Notes: generated by a model not told the origin, from the sequence alone. A stretch of DNA of 64,000 bases from Clostridium sp. 1001271st1 H5 (GCF_005845215.1 NZ_SPHO01000016.1:1-64000), one strand, 5' to 3'. Shown: positions 8,896-18,557, counted from the first letter of the stretch. Numbers and translations: made by a program.

Positions 8896-8951
8896 AAATG
8901 GGACATAAATCCGGTGATACAGTAACGTATCCTCAGATTTATATCCCATTT
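8896..8951 (-). terminator. Long hairpin downstream of the SRP RNA
   Basis: AAATGGGACATAAATC (8896-8911) pairs with GATTTATATCCCATTT (8936-8951) with one mismatch, and an inner stem GATAC/GTATC (8916-8932) extends it. It starts 5 nt after the SRP RNA 3' end and is followed on the minus strand by TTTGTATTTC. It is probably the SRP RNA terminator. Confidence 0.65.
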
Positions 8952-8956
8952 TTAAA

Positions 8957-9222
8957 TTCCACGCACCTTGCTTTGTGCTGCTGCCACGAACGTTACTCAT
9001 ACAGTTAACTCAATCCAGGCTGCCTCACGGCACACGGGAGGTTCCGCTTAGTGCTGCTGCATTCCTGCCCTGACACGGTTCACGGATTCCCGTTGCGTAA
9101 GACCCAGACGTCAACGCCACTTACACAAGGCAGCTTCGCAGCAAACAGCCCGAGGCAAGGTATCACCCCTGCTGGAGCGGATTGCAGGTACAGGGCACCG
9201 CTATCTCCCCGGCTGCGTGGAA
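8957..9222 (-). ncRNA. ffs: Signal recognition particle RNA, long (Bacillus-type)
   Basis: The minus strand holds an RNA of about 266 nt whose ends pair perfectly (TTCCACGCA at 9214-9222 with TGCGTGGAA at 8957-8965). The 5' part has GGTGCCCTGTA, typical of the Alu domain. The 3' half has the S-domain core GTCAGGGCAGGAATGCAGCA followed by CACTAAGC, matching the SRP helix 8 signature. The length fits the 6S-like SRP RNA with an Alu domain found in Bacilli and Clostridia, not the 4.5S type. A TAATAT -10 box lies just upstream. Confidence 0.93.
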
Positions 9223-9232
9223 ACTTTATGAC

Positions 9233-9263
9233 ATATTAGGCCGTACATACGCAGATGTATCAA
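9233..9263 (-). promoter_or_regulatory. Promoter of the SRP RNA
   Basis: On the minus strand TTGATA (9258-9263), a 19-bp spacer and TAATAT (9233-9238). The predicted start lies about 7-10 nt downstream, close to the RNA 5' end. The long spacer makes the -35 assignment less certain. Confidence 0.6.
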
Positions 9264-9277
9264 CAAATGCCCACACG

Positions 9278-9297
9278 GGCAGTTGTTGAAAACTGCC
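9278..9297 (-). other. Hairpin after the GH36 gene
   Basis: GGCAGTT and AACTGCC form a 7-bp stem with a 6-nt loop, about 30 bp downstream of the alpha-galactosidase stop codon. No T-tract follows, so it may be a processed or Rho-assisted 3' end, not a canonical terminator. Confidence 0.4.
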
Positions 9298-9327
9298 TGT
9301 TAAGTATAACCTGCCGGAACGCTTTTG

Positions 9328-11550
9328 TCAAGGCTGTGCCTCCACCAAAAATAACCTGGACAAATAATCCCCCTGGGGCACAGGGCTGGTCCGTACGCCG
9401 CTGGCCCCGTCCGACAGAATCAGGCCTGCGCTCATGAGCTCGTCCCCGTAGCAGGTATACCCAAGCCCGCTGACCCGGTACATTGTCTCCGGTCTCAATC
9501 CCCTGAGGACCAGCCGCTTAAAGCCGGTGTTTACAGGCTGCAGGAACCGGAAATACGCTGCCATGGCCTTGTTTCCATCCTCCGATACCACAATCCACGC
9601 AGCCTCATTTCCCTCAAAGGGACTTATGAGCCGGTAAAACCTTCCCTGCTGAATCAGTTTTCTGTGCTCCTTCATGAACCGCACCTGTTCCTTTACCTGG
9701 TACTGCTCCTCCTCTGTAAGCAGGTTCAGGTCCAGTTCATACCCAAAGGTGCCGAAATAAGCTGCCGCTGCCCTGGACGCCAAAGGAACATTCCGCCGGG
9801 TCTGGTGGTTGGGTATGGCGGACACATGGCTTCCCATGGAGCTGACGGGATATACCAGACTGGTTCCGTACTGGATTTTTACCCGCTCCACTCCGTCGGT
9901 ATCGTCTGAAACCCAGCCCTGGGGAGCATAGTACAGGATGCCCGGGTCAAACCTGGCGCCTCCGCTGGCGCAGGACTCAAACAGGACCCGGGGGAAATCC
10001 CTGGTAAGCCGCTGGTAAAGCTTATAGACCCCCAGTATCTGCCTGTGGTAAACGGTTCCCTGGTACTGCGCATCCCGGCCGGCTGAAAAAAGGTCGGAAA
10101 TACTCCGGTTCATGTCCCATTTCACATAGGATACACCGCCGTCTCCCAGTATCTCCTCCATCCTGTCCCCAATATAATCCACCACCTGGTCCTTTGAGAA
10201 ATCCAGCACATACTGGTGCCTTCCCGTGCACACCGGCCGGTCCGTGCTCCCCAGCATCCAGTCCGGATGGGCGCGGTAGAGCCGGCTTTCCCGGCTGACC
10301 ATCTCCGGCTCAAACCACAGGCCGAACTTCATCCCCATATTCCTGATTTTTCCTGCCAGTCCTGTTATCCCGTCCGGCAGCTTATGAAGGTCCGGATACC
10401 AGTCCCCCAGGGAGGTAGTGTCATCGTCCCGTTTTCCAAACCACCCGTCATCCAGCACAAACAGCTCTATGCCCAGCTCCCTTGCCTTTCCTGCAATGGA
10501 AAGAATCTTTTCCTCGTCAAAATCCATAAACGTGGCTTCCCAGTTATTAATCAGTATGGGCCTCTCCCGGTCCCTCCAGTATCCCCTGGCAAGCCTGGTC
10601 CGGTAGAGCCGATGGAACACCTGGCTCATACTGTTTAAGCCCTCTGCAGAATATACCATCACTGCCTCCGGCGTCTGGAATTCCTCCCCCGGATAAAGGG
10701 GCCAGTTAAATCCCTCCGGATGAATTCCAATGGTCACCCGGACCGTGTCCATGGTGTCCACCTCTGCCTGGGCCAGGAAATTGCCGCTGTACACAAGGCT
10801 GATGCCAATAACCTCGCCGCTGTCCTCCCCTGCATCAGGCCGTTTCAGGCAGATAAAGGGATTAAACTGGTGGCTGCTGTGTCCCCTCATGCTGTGAATG
10901 CTCTGGACCCCCTGGTGAAGTCCATGGACATCCATATACCGTTCCCTGCACCAGGCCCCGGTCAGGTCCACCATCTGGTAACGCGGGTCCGGCAAATCCA
11001 GGCACAGGCTCATGGCCCGTTCCAGGCAGACTGTCTCCGGTCCACGGCAGATAAACCGGGCGCTGCGGGCCAGCACAGGCAGCTCCTCATAGATTGTGTA
11101 GAGAAGCACCAGCTCCATGCCGGCCACAGGGTCCTCCAGGTACAGCTCCAGGGTACACGCCTCCTCATCCTGTTCCGCATAGGTGGCTGGCAGGCCCGGC
11201 AGCTCCGGTTTCCCCCTTTGTATGGTGTGTTTTTTGTATACAAAGCAGCTGATTCTGCTTCCGTTTTCTCTTCTGATTCCATAAGCCGGGTACCGCATAT
11301 CCCCTGTGCCAAAGGCCGGGTATTCCTGCTTGATGTGTTCCAGTGAAAATGTCGTATCGTCCTCGTAGACACAGGGGGCCATATCCCTGTGTGCAAACTC
11401 CAGCAGGTGGCCGAAGTCCTCCCTGTGGCGTATCCGCTTCCCATAGTAAAGCTGTCCCATCTGTCCGTTGGGAAGACAGGCCATAATATAGCTGATTTTA
11501 TCGTTGTACAGATGAAACTGCCTTGACTTTTCTTCATATAGAATGCCCAT
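9328..11550 (-). CDS. Alpha-galactosidase, GH36 family
   Basis: A 740-residue cytosolic glycosidase removing terminal alpha-1,6-galactose from oligosaccharides such as raffinose or melibiose. It has the GH36 layout: an N-terminal beta-sandwich to about residue 320, then a TIM barrel with LDDGWFG and the KWD nucleophile motif (Asp479), then CASGG and the acid/base motif SDDTD (about 548-552), and a C-terminal beta domain. No signal peptide is seen. GGAGG precedes the ATG. It is the last gene of the glycoside operon, 17 bp after the GH13 gene. Alpha-N-acetylgalactosaminidase activity cannot be excluded by eye. Confidence 0.95.
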   Translation of the reverse strand: MGILYEEKSRQFHLYNDKISYIMACLPNGQMGQLYYGKRIRHREDFGHLLEFAHRDMAPCVYEDDTTFSLEHIKQEYPAFGTGDMRYPAYGIRRENGSRISCFVYKKHTIQRGKPELPGLPATYAEQDEEACTLELYLEDPVAGMELVLLYTIYEELPVLARSARFICRGPETVCLERAMSLCLDLPDPRYQMVDLTGAWCRERYMDVHGLHQGVQSIHSMRGHSSHQFNPFICLKRPDAGEDSGEVIGISLVYSGNFLAQAEVDTMDTVRVTIGIHPEGFNWPLYPGEEFQTPEAVMVYSAEGLNSMSQVFHRLYRTRLARGYWRDRERPILINNWEATFMDFDEEKILSIAGKARELGIELFVLDDGWFGKRDDDTTSLGDWYPDLHKLPDGITGLAGKIRNMGMKFGLWFEPEMVSRESRLYRAHPDWMLGSTDRPVCTGRHQYVLDFSKDQVVDYIGDRMEEILGDGGVSYVKWDMNRSISDLFSAGRDAQYQGTVYHRQILGVYKLYQRLTRDFPRVLFESCASGGARFDPGILYYAPQGWVSDDTDGVERVKIQYGTSLVYPVSSMGSHVSAIPNHQTRRNVPLASRAAAAYFGTFGYELDLNLLTEEEQYQVKEQVRFMKEHRKLIQQGRFYRLISPFEGNEAAWIVVSEDGNKAMAAYFRFLQPVNTGFKRLVLRGLRPETMYRVSGLGYTCYGDELMSAGLILSDGASGVRTSPVPQGDYLSRLFLVEAQP

Positions 11551-11567
11551 ATAGAATCCTCCAGCAA

Positions 11568-13277
11568 TTATTGCATAAACACAATGGCTTCATAGGGTCT
11601 GAGGCAGATGTCCTCCTCACACAAGGCGACGGCGTCCCCCTGTGATATCCCCCTCCGGTCCGGATAGTTTCCAATGAGTATGGTTCCGGCACCCAGCTCC
11701 CGTACAGACAGCCCGCTCTTTTGCGTCCGGTCCGTAAAATTGCACAGGACAGTCAGGCGCTCCTCCCCCAAAGACCTTTCATATGCAAATATGGCCCCGC
11801 TTTCCTCCAATAGCAGCCGGTAGGCCCCATACACAAGAATATCCATGGTATGCCTTAATTTTATCAGCTGCTTATAGAAGCACAGGACGGAATCACTGCG
11901 CCCGGCCTGCTCCTTAACATTGAGCCAGGTATGATTGGGATTTACCCTGAGCCAGGGCGTGCCATCGGTAAATCCCGCCTGTTCCGTATCATCCCACTGC
12001 ATGGGCGTCCTTGCATTGTCGCGCCCCGTATGATTGATGTAGCGCATCATCTCCTCATGGGAAATACGTCCGTTTCCCACCATCTCACGGTATACATGAT
12101 GGATTTCAATATCCTGGAAATCCTCCAGGCTGCTGCCCTGAAAATTCGTCATGCCCAGCTCCTGGCCCTGATAGATATAGGGTGTTCCCTTCATCATATA
12201 GAGACAGACTGCCAGCATTTTAGCAGACAGCTCCCAAAACCCGGGGCTGTCATTGCCAAAACGGGACACTGCCCTGGGATAATCGTGATTCTCCCAGAAC
12301 AGGCTGTTCCAGGCCTTTCCCTCCAGCTCTGTCTGCCACCGGCTCAGTACTTTCTTCAGGTCCCTGAGACAGACCGGGTTATCATTCCATTTTCCAAAGG
12401 GTCCGGGATTCAGCTCCACGTGTTCAAAGTGGAACATCATGTTCAGCTCATGGGACTCGTATCCCGCATACTGCACCGCCTCCCTGGTTCCCACGCCCAC
12501 GCCCTCTCCCACGGTCATCCAGTCAAACCGCGACAGGACTTCCCGGTTCATCTCCTGCAGATACGCATGAATCCTGGGGCCATTGGCGTAATAGGGAAGA
12601 CCGTCCCCATAGGGATTCCCCTCTTTTAATACCCCGTCGGGAAACCGCTGGTCCTTGGACAGCATGGATATTACATCCATTCTGAAGCCGTCAATCCCCT
12701 TGTTTCCCCACCAGGCCATCATCTCATATATCTCCTGCCGTACCCGCGGATTTTCCCAGTTCAGGTCAGGCTGCTTTTTAGAATAAATGTGAAGGTAATA
12801 CATGCCCGTCCTTCCGTCATATTCCCAGGCCGGACCGCGGAAACGGGACGCCCAGTTATTAGGCGGTCCCTCGTTCACAGGCTCCTTCCATATATAGTAA
12901 TCCCTGTAAGGATTGTCACGGGACCTGCGGCTCTCCGCAAACCAGGCATGTTCGTCCGATGTATGGTTTACCACCAGGTCCATCACCAGCTTCATCCCTC
13001 TGTGATGTATTTCCGCCAGAAGGCAGTCAAAGTCCTCCATGGTGCCGAACACATCCATAACAGCCTTATAATCACTGATATCATAGCCATTGTCATCCCC
13101 CGGCGATTGATACACGGGAGAGAGCCATATTACATCAATTCCCAGGTCCTTAAGGTAATCCAGACGGCTCCTGATGCCGTTCAGGTCGCCAATCCCGTCC
13201 CCATTGCTGTCCTGAAAGCTTCTGGGATAAATCTGGTACACCACGCATTCTTTCCACCATGCCCTTTGTTCTTCCAT
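11568..13277 (-). CDS. Alpha-glucosidase / oligo-1,6-glucosidase, GH13
   Basis: A 569-residue GH13 enzyme that would release glucose from short alpha-glucosides inside the cell. Conserved regions are DLVVNHTS (100-107), GFRMDVI with nucleophile Asp201, the acid/base Glu258 in TVGEGV, and ENHD with Asp332. The Val directly after the nucleophile is typical of alpha-1,6-specific enzymes and of trehalose-6-phosphate hydrolases. With an ABC importer and no PTS nearby, oligo-1,6-glucosidase is more likely than the phosphate-dependent enzyme. GGAGG precedes the ATG; it lies 42 bp after the GH38 gene in the same operon. Confidence 0.93.
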   Translation of the reverse strand: MEEQRAWWKECVVYQIYPRSFQDSNGDGIGDLNGIRSRLDYLKDLGIDVIWLSPVYQSPGDDNGYDISDYKAVMDVFGTMEDFDCLLAEIHHRGMKLVMDLVVNHTSDEHAWFAESRRSRDNPYRDYYIWKEPVNEGPPNNWASRFRGPAWEYDGRTGMYYLHIYSKKQPDLNWENPRVRQEIYEMMAWWGNKGIDGFRMDVISMLSKDQRFPDGVLKEGNPYGDGLPYYANGPRIHAYLQEMNREVLSRFDWMTVGEGVGVGTREAVQYAGYESHELNMMFHFEHVELNPGPFGKWNDNPVCLRDLKKVLSRWQTELEGKAWNSLFWENHDYPRAVSRFGNDSPGFWELSAKMLAVCLYMMKGTPYIYQGQELGMTNFQGSSLEDFQDIEIHHVYREMVGNGRISHEEMMRYINHTGRDNARTPMQWDDTEQAGFTDGTPWLRVNPNHTWLNVKEQAGRSDSVLCFYKQLIKLRHTMDILVYGAYRLLLEESGAIFAYERSLGEERLTVLCNFTDRTQKSGLSVRELGAGTILIGNYPDRRGISQGDAVALCEEDICLRPYEAIVFMQ

Positions 13278-13319
13278 GCGGTTCCTCCACTGTGTTCCGG
13301 TGTGTGTATTTCCGGCGCC

Positions 13320-16300
13320 TTACGCACCCGCGGGGATGATACGGTATGTCTTGATTTCATAAGGCAGAATGAAATCCTTAAATGTATGCCCGTCTGTCTC
13401 AAGGAGCTTCAGAGGTCTTTCCAGCAAATCGCATTCCTCCGCCCGGTATGCCTCAAAGCCAAGGGTTACTGTCATGGGCGTCCTGGTGTTGCGGTTTTCA
13501 TAAATGCGGAGGATATACCCGTTTCCATCCTCTGCTTTTTTCATCATTTCCACAAAACAGCCTGGCTGGTCCACGGATACCATGCTCCATGCTTCCCCTG
13601 TGCCTGCATAGGGCAGCAGGGCGGATACCAGGGGCGAGTTCAGGTCATAGGCCATTTCCACGGTCCTGGCCTCCTGCCATCTTCCCTTGTGGGGATAAAT
13701 GGAATAGGTGAATTCGTGGATGCCTATATCTGCGTTTTCATTGGGATAGGTACCTGATTTAATCAGGGTCAGTCCCATTTCACCGTCCTTGATGCTGTGG
13801 CCGTATTTACAGTCATTGATGAGGCTGAGCCCCAGTCCGTTTTCCGACAGGTCCGCCCATTTATGGGCACAGACCTCAAATTTGGCCGTATCCCAGCTAT
13901 GGTTGCTGGTGGTCTCCCGCTCCACATTGCCGAACTGTATCTCATAAGAAGCCCTGACGGCGTTAATCCGGGCCGGGAAATGAACCCGCAGCAGCACATG
14001 ATGGTCTCTCCAGTCCGCCCGCGTCACAAAGTCGATTCTGGGCAGATTGGGGTAGAACACGATATCCTGCTCCACAAGGGAGCCTGCAAACCGGTGGGCG
14101 ATGGAAACAACGGTCCTGACCGGCCCCCATTCCTTTAACACCGGGGCTGTCACGCAGTCGGCTTCATAGGGCTTCCTCTGGTAAAACAGGTCCACATCCC
14201 AATTGTCCCAGTTCATGGGGCGGTCCTCAAAGGTCAGAAGCTGGTTTCCCACCCTCCCCTCTTTTAACAGCTGGCATCCCGTTTCCTTTTCAATCAGCGA
14301 GACAAGCTCCATTTTATCATTAAATTCAGCCCTGTACCATTCATTTTCAAAGAATCCGTTCCATGGTCCGGGACATTTTCCGGCAGGTCCTTCCATACTC
14401 TGATTCCCGCTATCTTCTTCTGCTCCTGTGAGGCTGTACACGGTATAGCCGCAGGATGGGATTCCCTTTGCGTGGAATATGAGCGTGTCCTCCCCCACAT
14501 ACTGGACCGGATACCTGCGTCCCAGGCAGTCGCAGGCATAGGCCGCATCCGTTCTGTCCACGCCGGACACCGTTACCGTATCCTCCCGCTCATAGCCCTG
14601 CGTATTGATTACAAAAACCTTGCGCGCTGCGGGATTTTCCCCGCTGATATCCTTACCCGCTCCGCAGCCCCTGCTTCCCAGGTCTTTTGCCAGATGAAGG
14701 ATTGTATCTGCGCCGGATTCCAGTATGTCCGTATACTCCCGGTCTGTCTGGTCATAGACAGGTCCGATGGCGCTTCCCGGAATAATATCGTGGAACTGGT
14801 TCAGCAGGATAATATCCCATCCTCTTTTTATGACATCACCGGGATATGCCAGGCCCTTAAGCTCTGCCATGACTCCCAGTGTCTCCAGCTGCTCATACAT
14901 CTGCTCGCTTTTCCTGTTATAGCGTTTGTTCTTTCCCATGGAGGTCAGTGTTCCCCTGTGGTACTCAAAATAAAGTTCCCCATCCCATACCGGCATACCT
15001 GGCTTGGACGCAATGCCGCGGTAAATCCGGTCAAAAAAGGTCCGTTCACTTTCCTGGACCAGCCTGGGGATACCCGGAAGACCGTACTGAAGACGCTTTG
15101 CCTCCTCCAGCATTTCCCTGGTTGGACCGCCTCCGCCGTCTCCGAATCCAAAGAGCATTAATGTGTCCTCTGTCAAATCCCTGTTCTGGAACCGTTTAAA
15201 GGTGCCCAGCGTCATATTGGGATTGACAATGCCCGTGTAAGTGGTAGTGTTCCTGGTATCTGTAAATGACACATTTAACCCCAGGGTCTTGTCAAAGTCA
15301 CAGGCAGTGGGCATGAATACGAACACATGGCTGCCGTCGATTCCCTTCCACATGAAGGTGTCGTTGGGCAGCTGGTTAAACTGGTTCCAGGCAATCTTCG
15401 TGGTGAGAAAATAGGGAATGCCGCATTTTTTCAGTATCTGCGGTATGGCAGCGGAATAGCCAAATACATCAGGCAGCCACAGGCATCTGCTGGGGATGCC
15501 GAATTCCTCCATAAAGAACTGCTCGCCCTTAATGATTTGGCGGACCAGGGATTCCCCTGCCGGCAGGTTGCAGTCCGACTCCAGCCACATGGCCCCGTCA
15601 GTCTCCCAGCGCCCCTCCCTTACCCGCTCCCGGATGCGTTCATACAGCTCCGGTTCCTGTTCCTTTACAAACTGGTACAGAATGGGCTGGCTGGACATGA
15701 ATTTATAGTCCGGGTACCGGTCCATCAGCTCCAATACGGTTGAAAAGCTTCTCACGGCCTTTTCCCTGGTCTGGTCCACGGTCCACAGCCAGGCAATATC
15801 AATATGGGTGTGGCCCACTGCGCTCACCACCGGAGCGTGTAGGTCCACGTGTTCGTAAAATTCCTTTTTCAGGATTGCTTCCATTGCCTCCACGGATTGG
15901 TAGAACCGGTCAGAATACGGTTCCCTTAAATCCAGGGCATCTGCCGCAGGCCCCAGCTTTACCAGTATGCGTCTGTAATTTTCCTCATCCGGCTTTTTCA
16001 GAAGCCGGGCTGCCTGGACCGGTACAAGAAAATCATAGTAAGCCTTTTCCACGGCGTCATCCACCCGGACCAGTTCCGTGCGGATAATCAGGTCCCCCGG
16101 CACGCTGCCGCTGTAGGCCAAAATGGCTATCTCATAGGACTCCCCTGCCCTGGCGCCGGGGCTTATCATGATTTCCCTGTGGTTTACGTCCACGCCCTGG
16201 ACGATGCTTCCGTTCAGGTAAAAAAGCATCTGGGGGTTGGTTGCATCCCACTGGCCTTCCCTTCCGGTGGTGATGAGGAATTCCACATGCGCCCCGTCCA

Positions 16301-16529
16301 GGTGCGTGGGTATTTTAACCGTTGTCCTGTACCACCTGTGGCTGTCCAGGCTCCCCCAGGGTTCTTCTATGGCGCAGTCCTCCCATTCATCGGTGCAGCA
16401 CCATGGACTGCCGTTTTCCTTGCCTTCCATTCTTTTATAATGGCTGACCGGAATTCTCACCGGCCTGCGAAGCTGGTTTAAGTCATCTGCCAGACGCTCC
16501 ATCCGCTCCAGTTCAAATAATATGCTCAT
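13320..16529 (-). CDS. Alpha-mannosidase, GH38
   Basis: About 1069 residues. GH38 enzymes hydrolyse alpha-mannosides with a bound divalent metal. Key motifs are GHTHIDIAWLW with metal ligands His242 and Asp244, and LPDVFGYS with the nucleophile Asp354. FHDIIPGSA carries a further metal-binding His. The first 230 residues form the usual bacterial N-terminal extension and the C-terminal half is beta-rich. GGAGG at about 16534-16539 fixes the ATG at 16529; an in-frame ATG 25 codons upstream lacks such a site. It is the first enzyme gene after the permeases, separated from them by a strong hairpin. It may act on N-glycan or yeast mannan fragments. Confidence 0.94.
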   Translation of the reverse strand: MSILFELERMERLADDLNQLRRPVRIPVSHYKRMEGKENGSPWCCTDEWEDCAIEEPWGSLDSHRWYRTTVKIPTHLDGAHVEFLITTGREGQWDATNPQMLFYLNGSIVQGVDVNHREIMISPGARAGESYEIAILAYSGSVPGDLIIRTELVRVDDAVEKAYYDFLVPVQAARLLKKPDEENYRRILVKLGPAADALDLREPYSDRFYQSVEAMEAILKKEFYEHVDLHAPVVSAVGHTHIDIAWLWTVDQTREKAVRSFSTVLELMDRYPDYKFMSSQPILYQFVKEQEPELYERIRERVREGRWETDGAMWLESDCNLPAGESLVRQIIKGEQFFMEEFGIPSRCLWLPDVFGYSAAIPQILKKCGIPYFLTTKIAWNQFNQLPNDTFMWKGIDGSHVFVFMPTACDFDKTLGLNVSFTDTRNTTTYTGIVNPNMTLGTFKRFQNRDLTEDTLMLFGFGDGGGGPTREMLEEAKRLQYGLPGIPRLVQESERTFFDRIYRGIASKPGMPVWDGELYFEYHRGTLTSMGKNKRYNRKSEQMYEQLETLGVMAELKGLAYPGDVIKRGWDIILLNQFHDIIPGSAIGPVYDQTDREYTDILESGADTILHLAKDLGSRGCGAGKDISGENPAARKVFVINTQGYEREDTVTVSGVDRTDAAYACDCLGRRYPVQYVGEDTLIFHAKGIPSCGYTVYSLTGAEEDSGNQSMEGPAGKCPGPWNGFFENEWYRAEFNDKMELVSLIEKETGCQLLKEGRVGNQLLTFEDRPMNWDNWDVDLFYQRKPYEADCVTAPVLKEWGPVRTVVSIAHRFAGSLVEQDIVFYPNLPRIDFVTRADWRDHHVLLRVHFPARINAVRASYEIQFGNVERETTSNHSWDTAKFEVCAHKWADLSENGLGLSLINDCKYGHSIKDGEMGLTLIKSGTYPNENADIGIHEFTYSIYPHKGRWQEARTVEMAYDLNSPLVSALLPYAGTGEAWSMVSVDQPGCFVEMMKKAEDGNGYILRIYENRNTRTPMTVTLGFEAYRAEECDLLERPLKLLETDGHTFKDFILPYEIKTYRIIPAGA

Positions 16530-16592
16530 CCTCTTCCTCCTTATCCCTGCCGGAATCATCCATGCCCTTATTTTACCGCAGGAAAAGCCGGA

Positions 16593-16625
16593 GCCGGCGG
16601 ACAAATTTAATATCTGTCCGCCGGC
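16593..16625 (-). promoter_or_regulatory. Intergenic hairpin between permease and GH38 genes
   Basis: GCCGGCGGACA (16593-16603) and TGTCCGCCGGC (16615-16625) form a perfect 11-bp stem with an 11-nt loop. It lies between the GH38 start and the end of the second permease gene, in a 126-bp gap. In the minus direction it would end the permease mRNA or stabilise its 3' end, or attenuate readthrough into neighbouring genes. Confidence 0.65.
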
Positions 16626-16655
16626 CCCGGCCCGCTCCTGTGCAGGACAGCACGC

Positions 16656-17498
16656 TTAACCCTTAACCGAACCTGCCGTAAGCCCTTCAATCATATACTT
16701 CTGGGCAAAGGCAAAGAGACACATTGTAGGAACCAGGGACATGATGGTTCCTGCCGCCATCTCGCCCCATTTAATATCGTACTTCAGAATCAGGCCGTTA
16801 AGCCCTACCGGTATGGTCTTGAACTTATCCACGTCAATGAACATGACTGCCATGAAGAGTTCATTCCATGAATTGATAAAGGCAAATATGAAGGTTGCTG
16901 CTATGCCGGGCATGATGACCGGCACCACCACTTTAAACAGCGCCTTGAAATAACCGCATCCGTCTATCCAGGCAGCCTCCTCCAGGGATTTGGGTACGCT
17001 GTCAAAGAAACCGCACAATGTCACCACTGAAAAGGGTATCATCATATTGGTATAGAGCATGGCCAGGCTGCGCAGGTCGTTGAGCATCTTCACCTTTGCC
17101 AGGAGCTGGTACAGCGGAGCCAGCATGATGAACATGGGTATCATCTGCGTGACCAGGAAAAACAGCAGAAGCACATTCTTAAACCGGAAATGGAACCGGC
17201 TAATGACATAGCTGGCCAGTATGGCGATGAACACCGCACAGGTGGCTGCAACTGCCGAGGAGAAAAAGGAGTTCAGCATATACCGCCCGAAATTCCCCTT
17301 CCACAGCATGGCCACATAGTTGACCGCAGATGCCGGGTTAGGAAGATACCGGACCGGAAACGCATAGATTTCTCCCTGGGAACCCTTTAAGGATGTGAGA
17401 AGCATCCATACAAAGGGAAACATGGTCAGCACAAGGAAACATGCCAGTATTAAATATTTCAACAGGCTTTTGAGCCTTTTCTTATTCTTCATTGTCAT
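16656..17498 (-). CDS. Carbohydrate ABC transporter permease (MalG type)
   Basis: About 280 residues with six predicted membrane helices. The family EAA loop is present as EEAAWIDGCGYFKALFKVVVP, which contacts the ATPase. It is the second inner-membrane subunit of a CUT1-type sugar importer. GAGGAGG lies 9 nt before the ATG at 17498, which starts 4 bp after the stop of the first permease; the longer frame upstream lacks a site. No ATPase gene is in the operon, so a shared MsmK-type ATPase elsewhere is likely. Confidence 0.93.
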   Translation of the reverse strand: MTMKNKKRLKSLLKYLILACFLVLTMFPFVWMLLTSLKGSQGEIYAFPVRYLPNPASAVNYVAMLWKGNFGRYMLNSFFSSAVAATCAVFIAILASYVISRFHFRFKNVLLLFFLVTQMIPMFIMLAPLYQLLAKVKMLNDLRSLAMLYTNMMIPFSVVTLCGFFDSVPKSLEEAAWIDGCGYFKALFKVVVPVIMPGIAATFIFAFINSWNELFMAVMFIDVDKFKTIPVGLNGLILKYDIKWGEMAAGTIMSLVPTMCLFAFAQKYMIEGLTAGSVKG

Positions 17499-17502
17499 GA
17501 TA

Positions 17503-18408
17503 TCATGCCTCCTCGTCCGTATACTTGGTGGCAACCAGATAAATGGCCGCAAATACAATGAGGAACAGGATACACAGCACGCCTACCGCTGACGCCAGGC
17601 CGTAATCCAGACTCTGGACCAGCTGCATCATATAGGACGTGATGATGTTGGATGAGCCTGCAGGCCCGCCCTGGGTCATGGAGTAAATCAAATCCGGGAA
17701 ATTAAATATCCAGATTACCCTCAGCAGGACCGTCAAAAGCAGCACGGAACGGATACAGGGCACCGTGATGTTGGTGAACTTCTGGAACGGGCTGGCCCCG
17801 TCCACGTCCGCAGCTTCATACAGGTCTTCGGACACGCCTCTTAAGGCTGCCGTTATCATAATGGTGAAAAATGGTATGCCGTACCATATATTGGCGATGA
17901 TACAGGAGTAAAGGGCCGTGTTCTTGCTGGCCAGCCATCCCACCGGCTGGCTGATTAAATGCATTCTCATAAGCAGGTCATTGATGACGCCTGAGGTTCC
18001 GTTAAACATCCAGCGCCACATGATGCCGATAATAAAACCCGAAACAGCCCAGGGGAAGAAAATCAGGCCCTGGTAAAGGCTGGAACCCTTAAATTTCTTT
18101 TTCAGAAGCAATGCCATGGCAAAACCAACTGTAAACTGGACAAACAGGGAGATTCCCACCCATTTGACCGTGTTGAGCATGGTGGAGTAAAAGGTATTGC
18201 TGGTGTTGTGGGCAAACAGCTTGCTGAAATTTTCCAGACCCACCCACTTGATATTCTTGACATTCATCAGGTTGTAGCTCTGGAACGCCATCAGGGACCC
18301 CTTTATCATCGGATAGTAGGTAAATATCATGGGAAACAGTATGGCAGGAAGAACCATGATAAAGATGAAGCGGGCTCTCCTCATTTTTAATTTTGACGTT
18401 TGTTTCAT
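17503..18408 (-). CDS. Carbohydrate ABC transporter permease (MalF/UgpA type)
   Basis: About 301 residues, six membrane helices, with the EAA loop LYEAADVDGASPFQKFTNITVP. It forms the importer channel with the MalG-type permease that follows. AAGGAGG lies before the ATG at 18408, so this start is preferred to one 20 codons upstream that begins in the intergenic hairpin region. The preceding gene encodes the binding protein, the usual gene order of CUT1 systems. Confidence 0.93.
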   Translation of the reverse strand: MKQTSKLKMRRARFIFIMVLPAILFPMIFTYYPMIKGSLMAFQSYNLMNVKNIKWVGLENFSKLFAHNTSNTFYSTMLNTVKWVGISLFVQFTVGFAMALLLKKKFKGSSLYQGLIFFPWAVSGFIIGIMWRWMFNGTSGVINDLLMRMHLISQPVGWLASKNTALYSCIIANIWYGIPFFTIMITAALRGVSEDLYEAADVDGASPFQKFTNITVPCIRSVLLLTVLLRVIWIFNFPDLIYSMTQGGPAGSSNIITSYMMQLVQSLDYGLASAVGVLCILFLIVFAAIYLVATKYTDEEA

Positions 18409-18477
18409 GCCATTCCCTCCTTGCCGGCTGCGCGTTCCGTTTTTCCCGGACCAGCGCGCACAGCTCAATATCCGGAA

Positions 18478-18508
18478 GTGCCGGGAGCAGGTCCCCCGCT
18501 CCCGGCAC
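18478..18508 (-). promoter_or_regulatory. Intergenic hairpin between binding-protein and permease genes
   Basis: GTGCCGGGAGC (18478-18488) and GCTCCCGGCAC (18498-18508) form a perfect 11-bp stem with a 9-nt loop. Hairpins here are common in ABC importer operons, where they raise binding-protein mRNA above permease mRNA. Confidence 0.7.
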
Positions 18509-18557
18509 CCTCCGGTCCTTACTGATTGTGTTTCATACGTTTTTCGTCAATCCGGCC

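Noticed and set aside
11568..13277. Trehalose-6-phosphate hydrolase (treC)
   Set aside because: Active-site motifs allow it, but there is no PTS gene, and the operon has an ABC sugar importer and other glycosidases.
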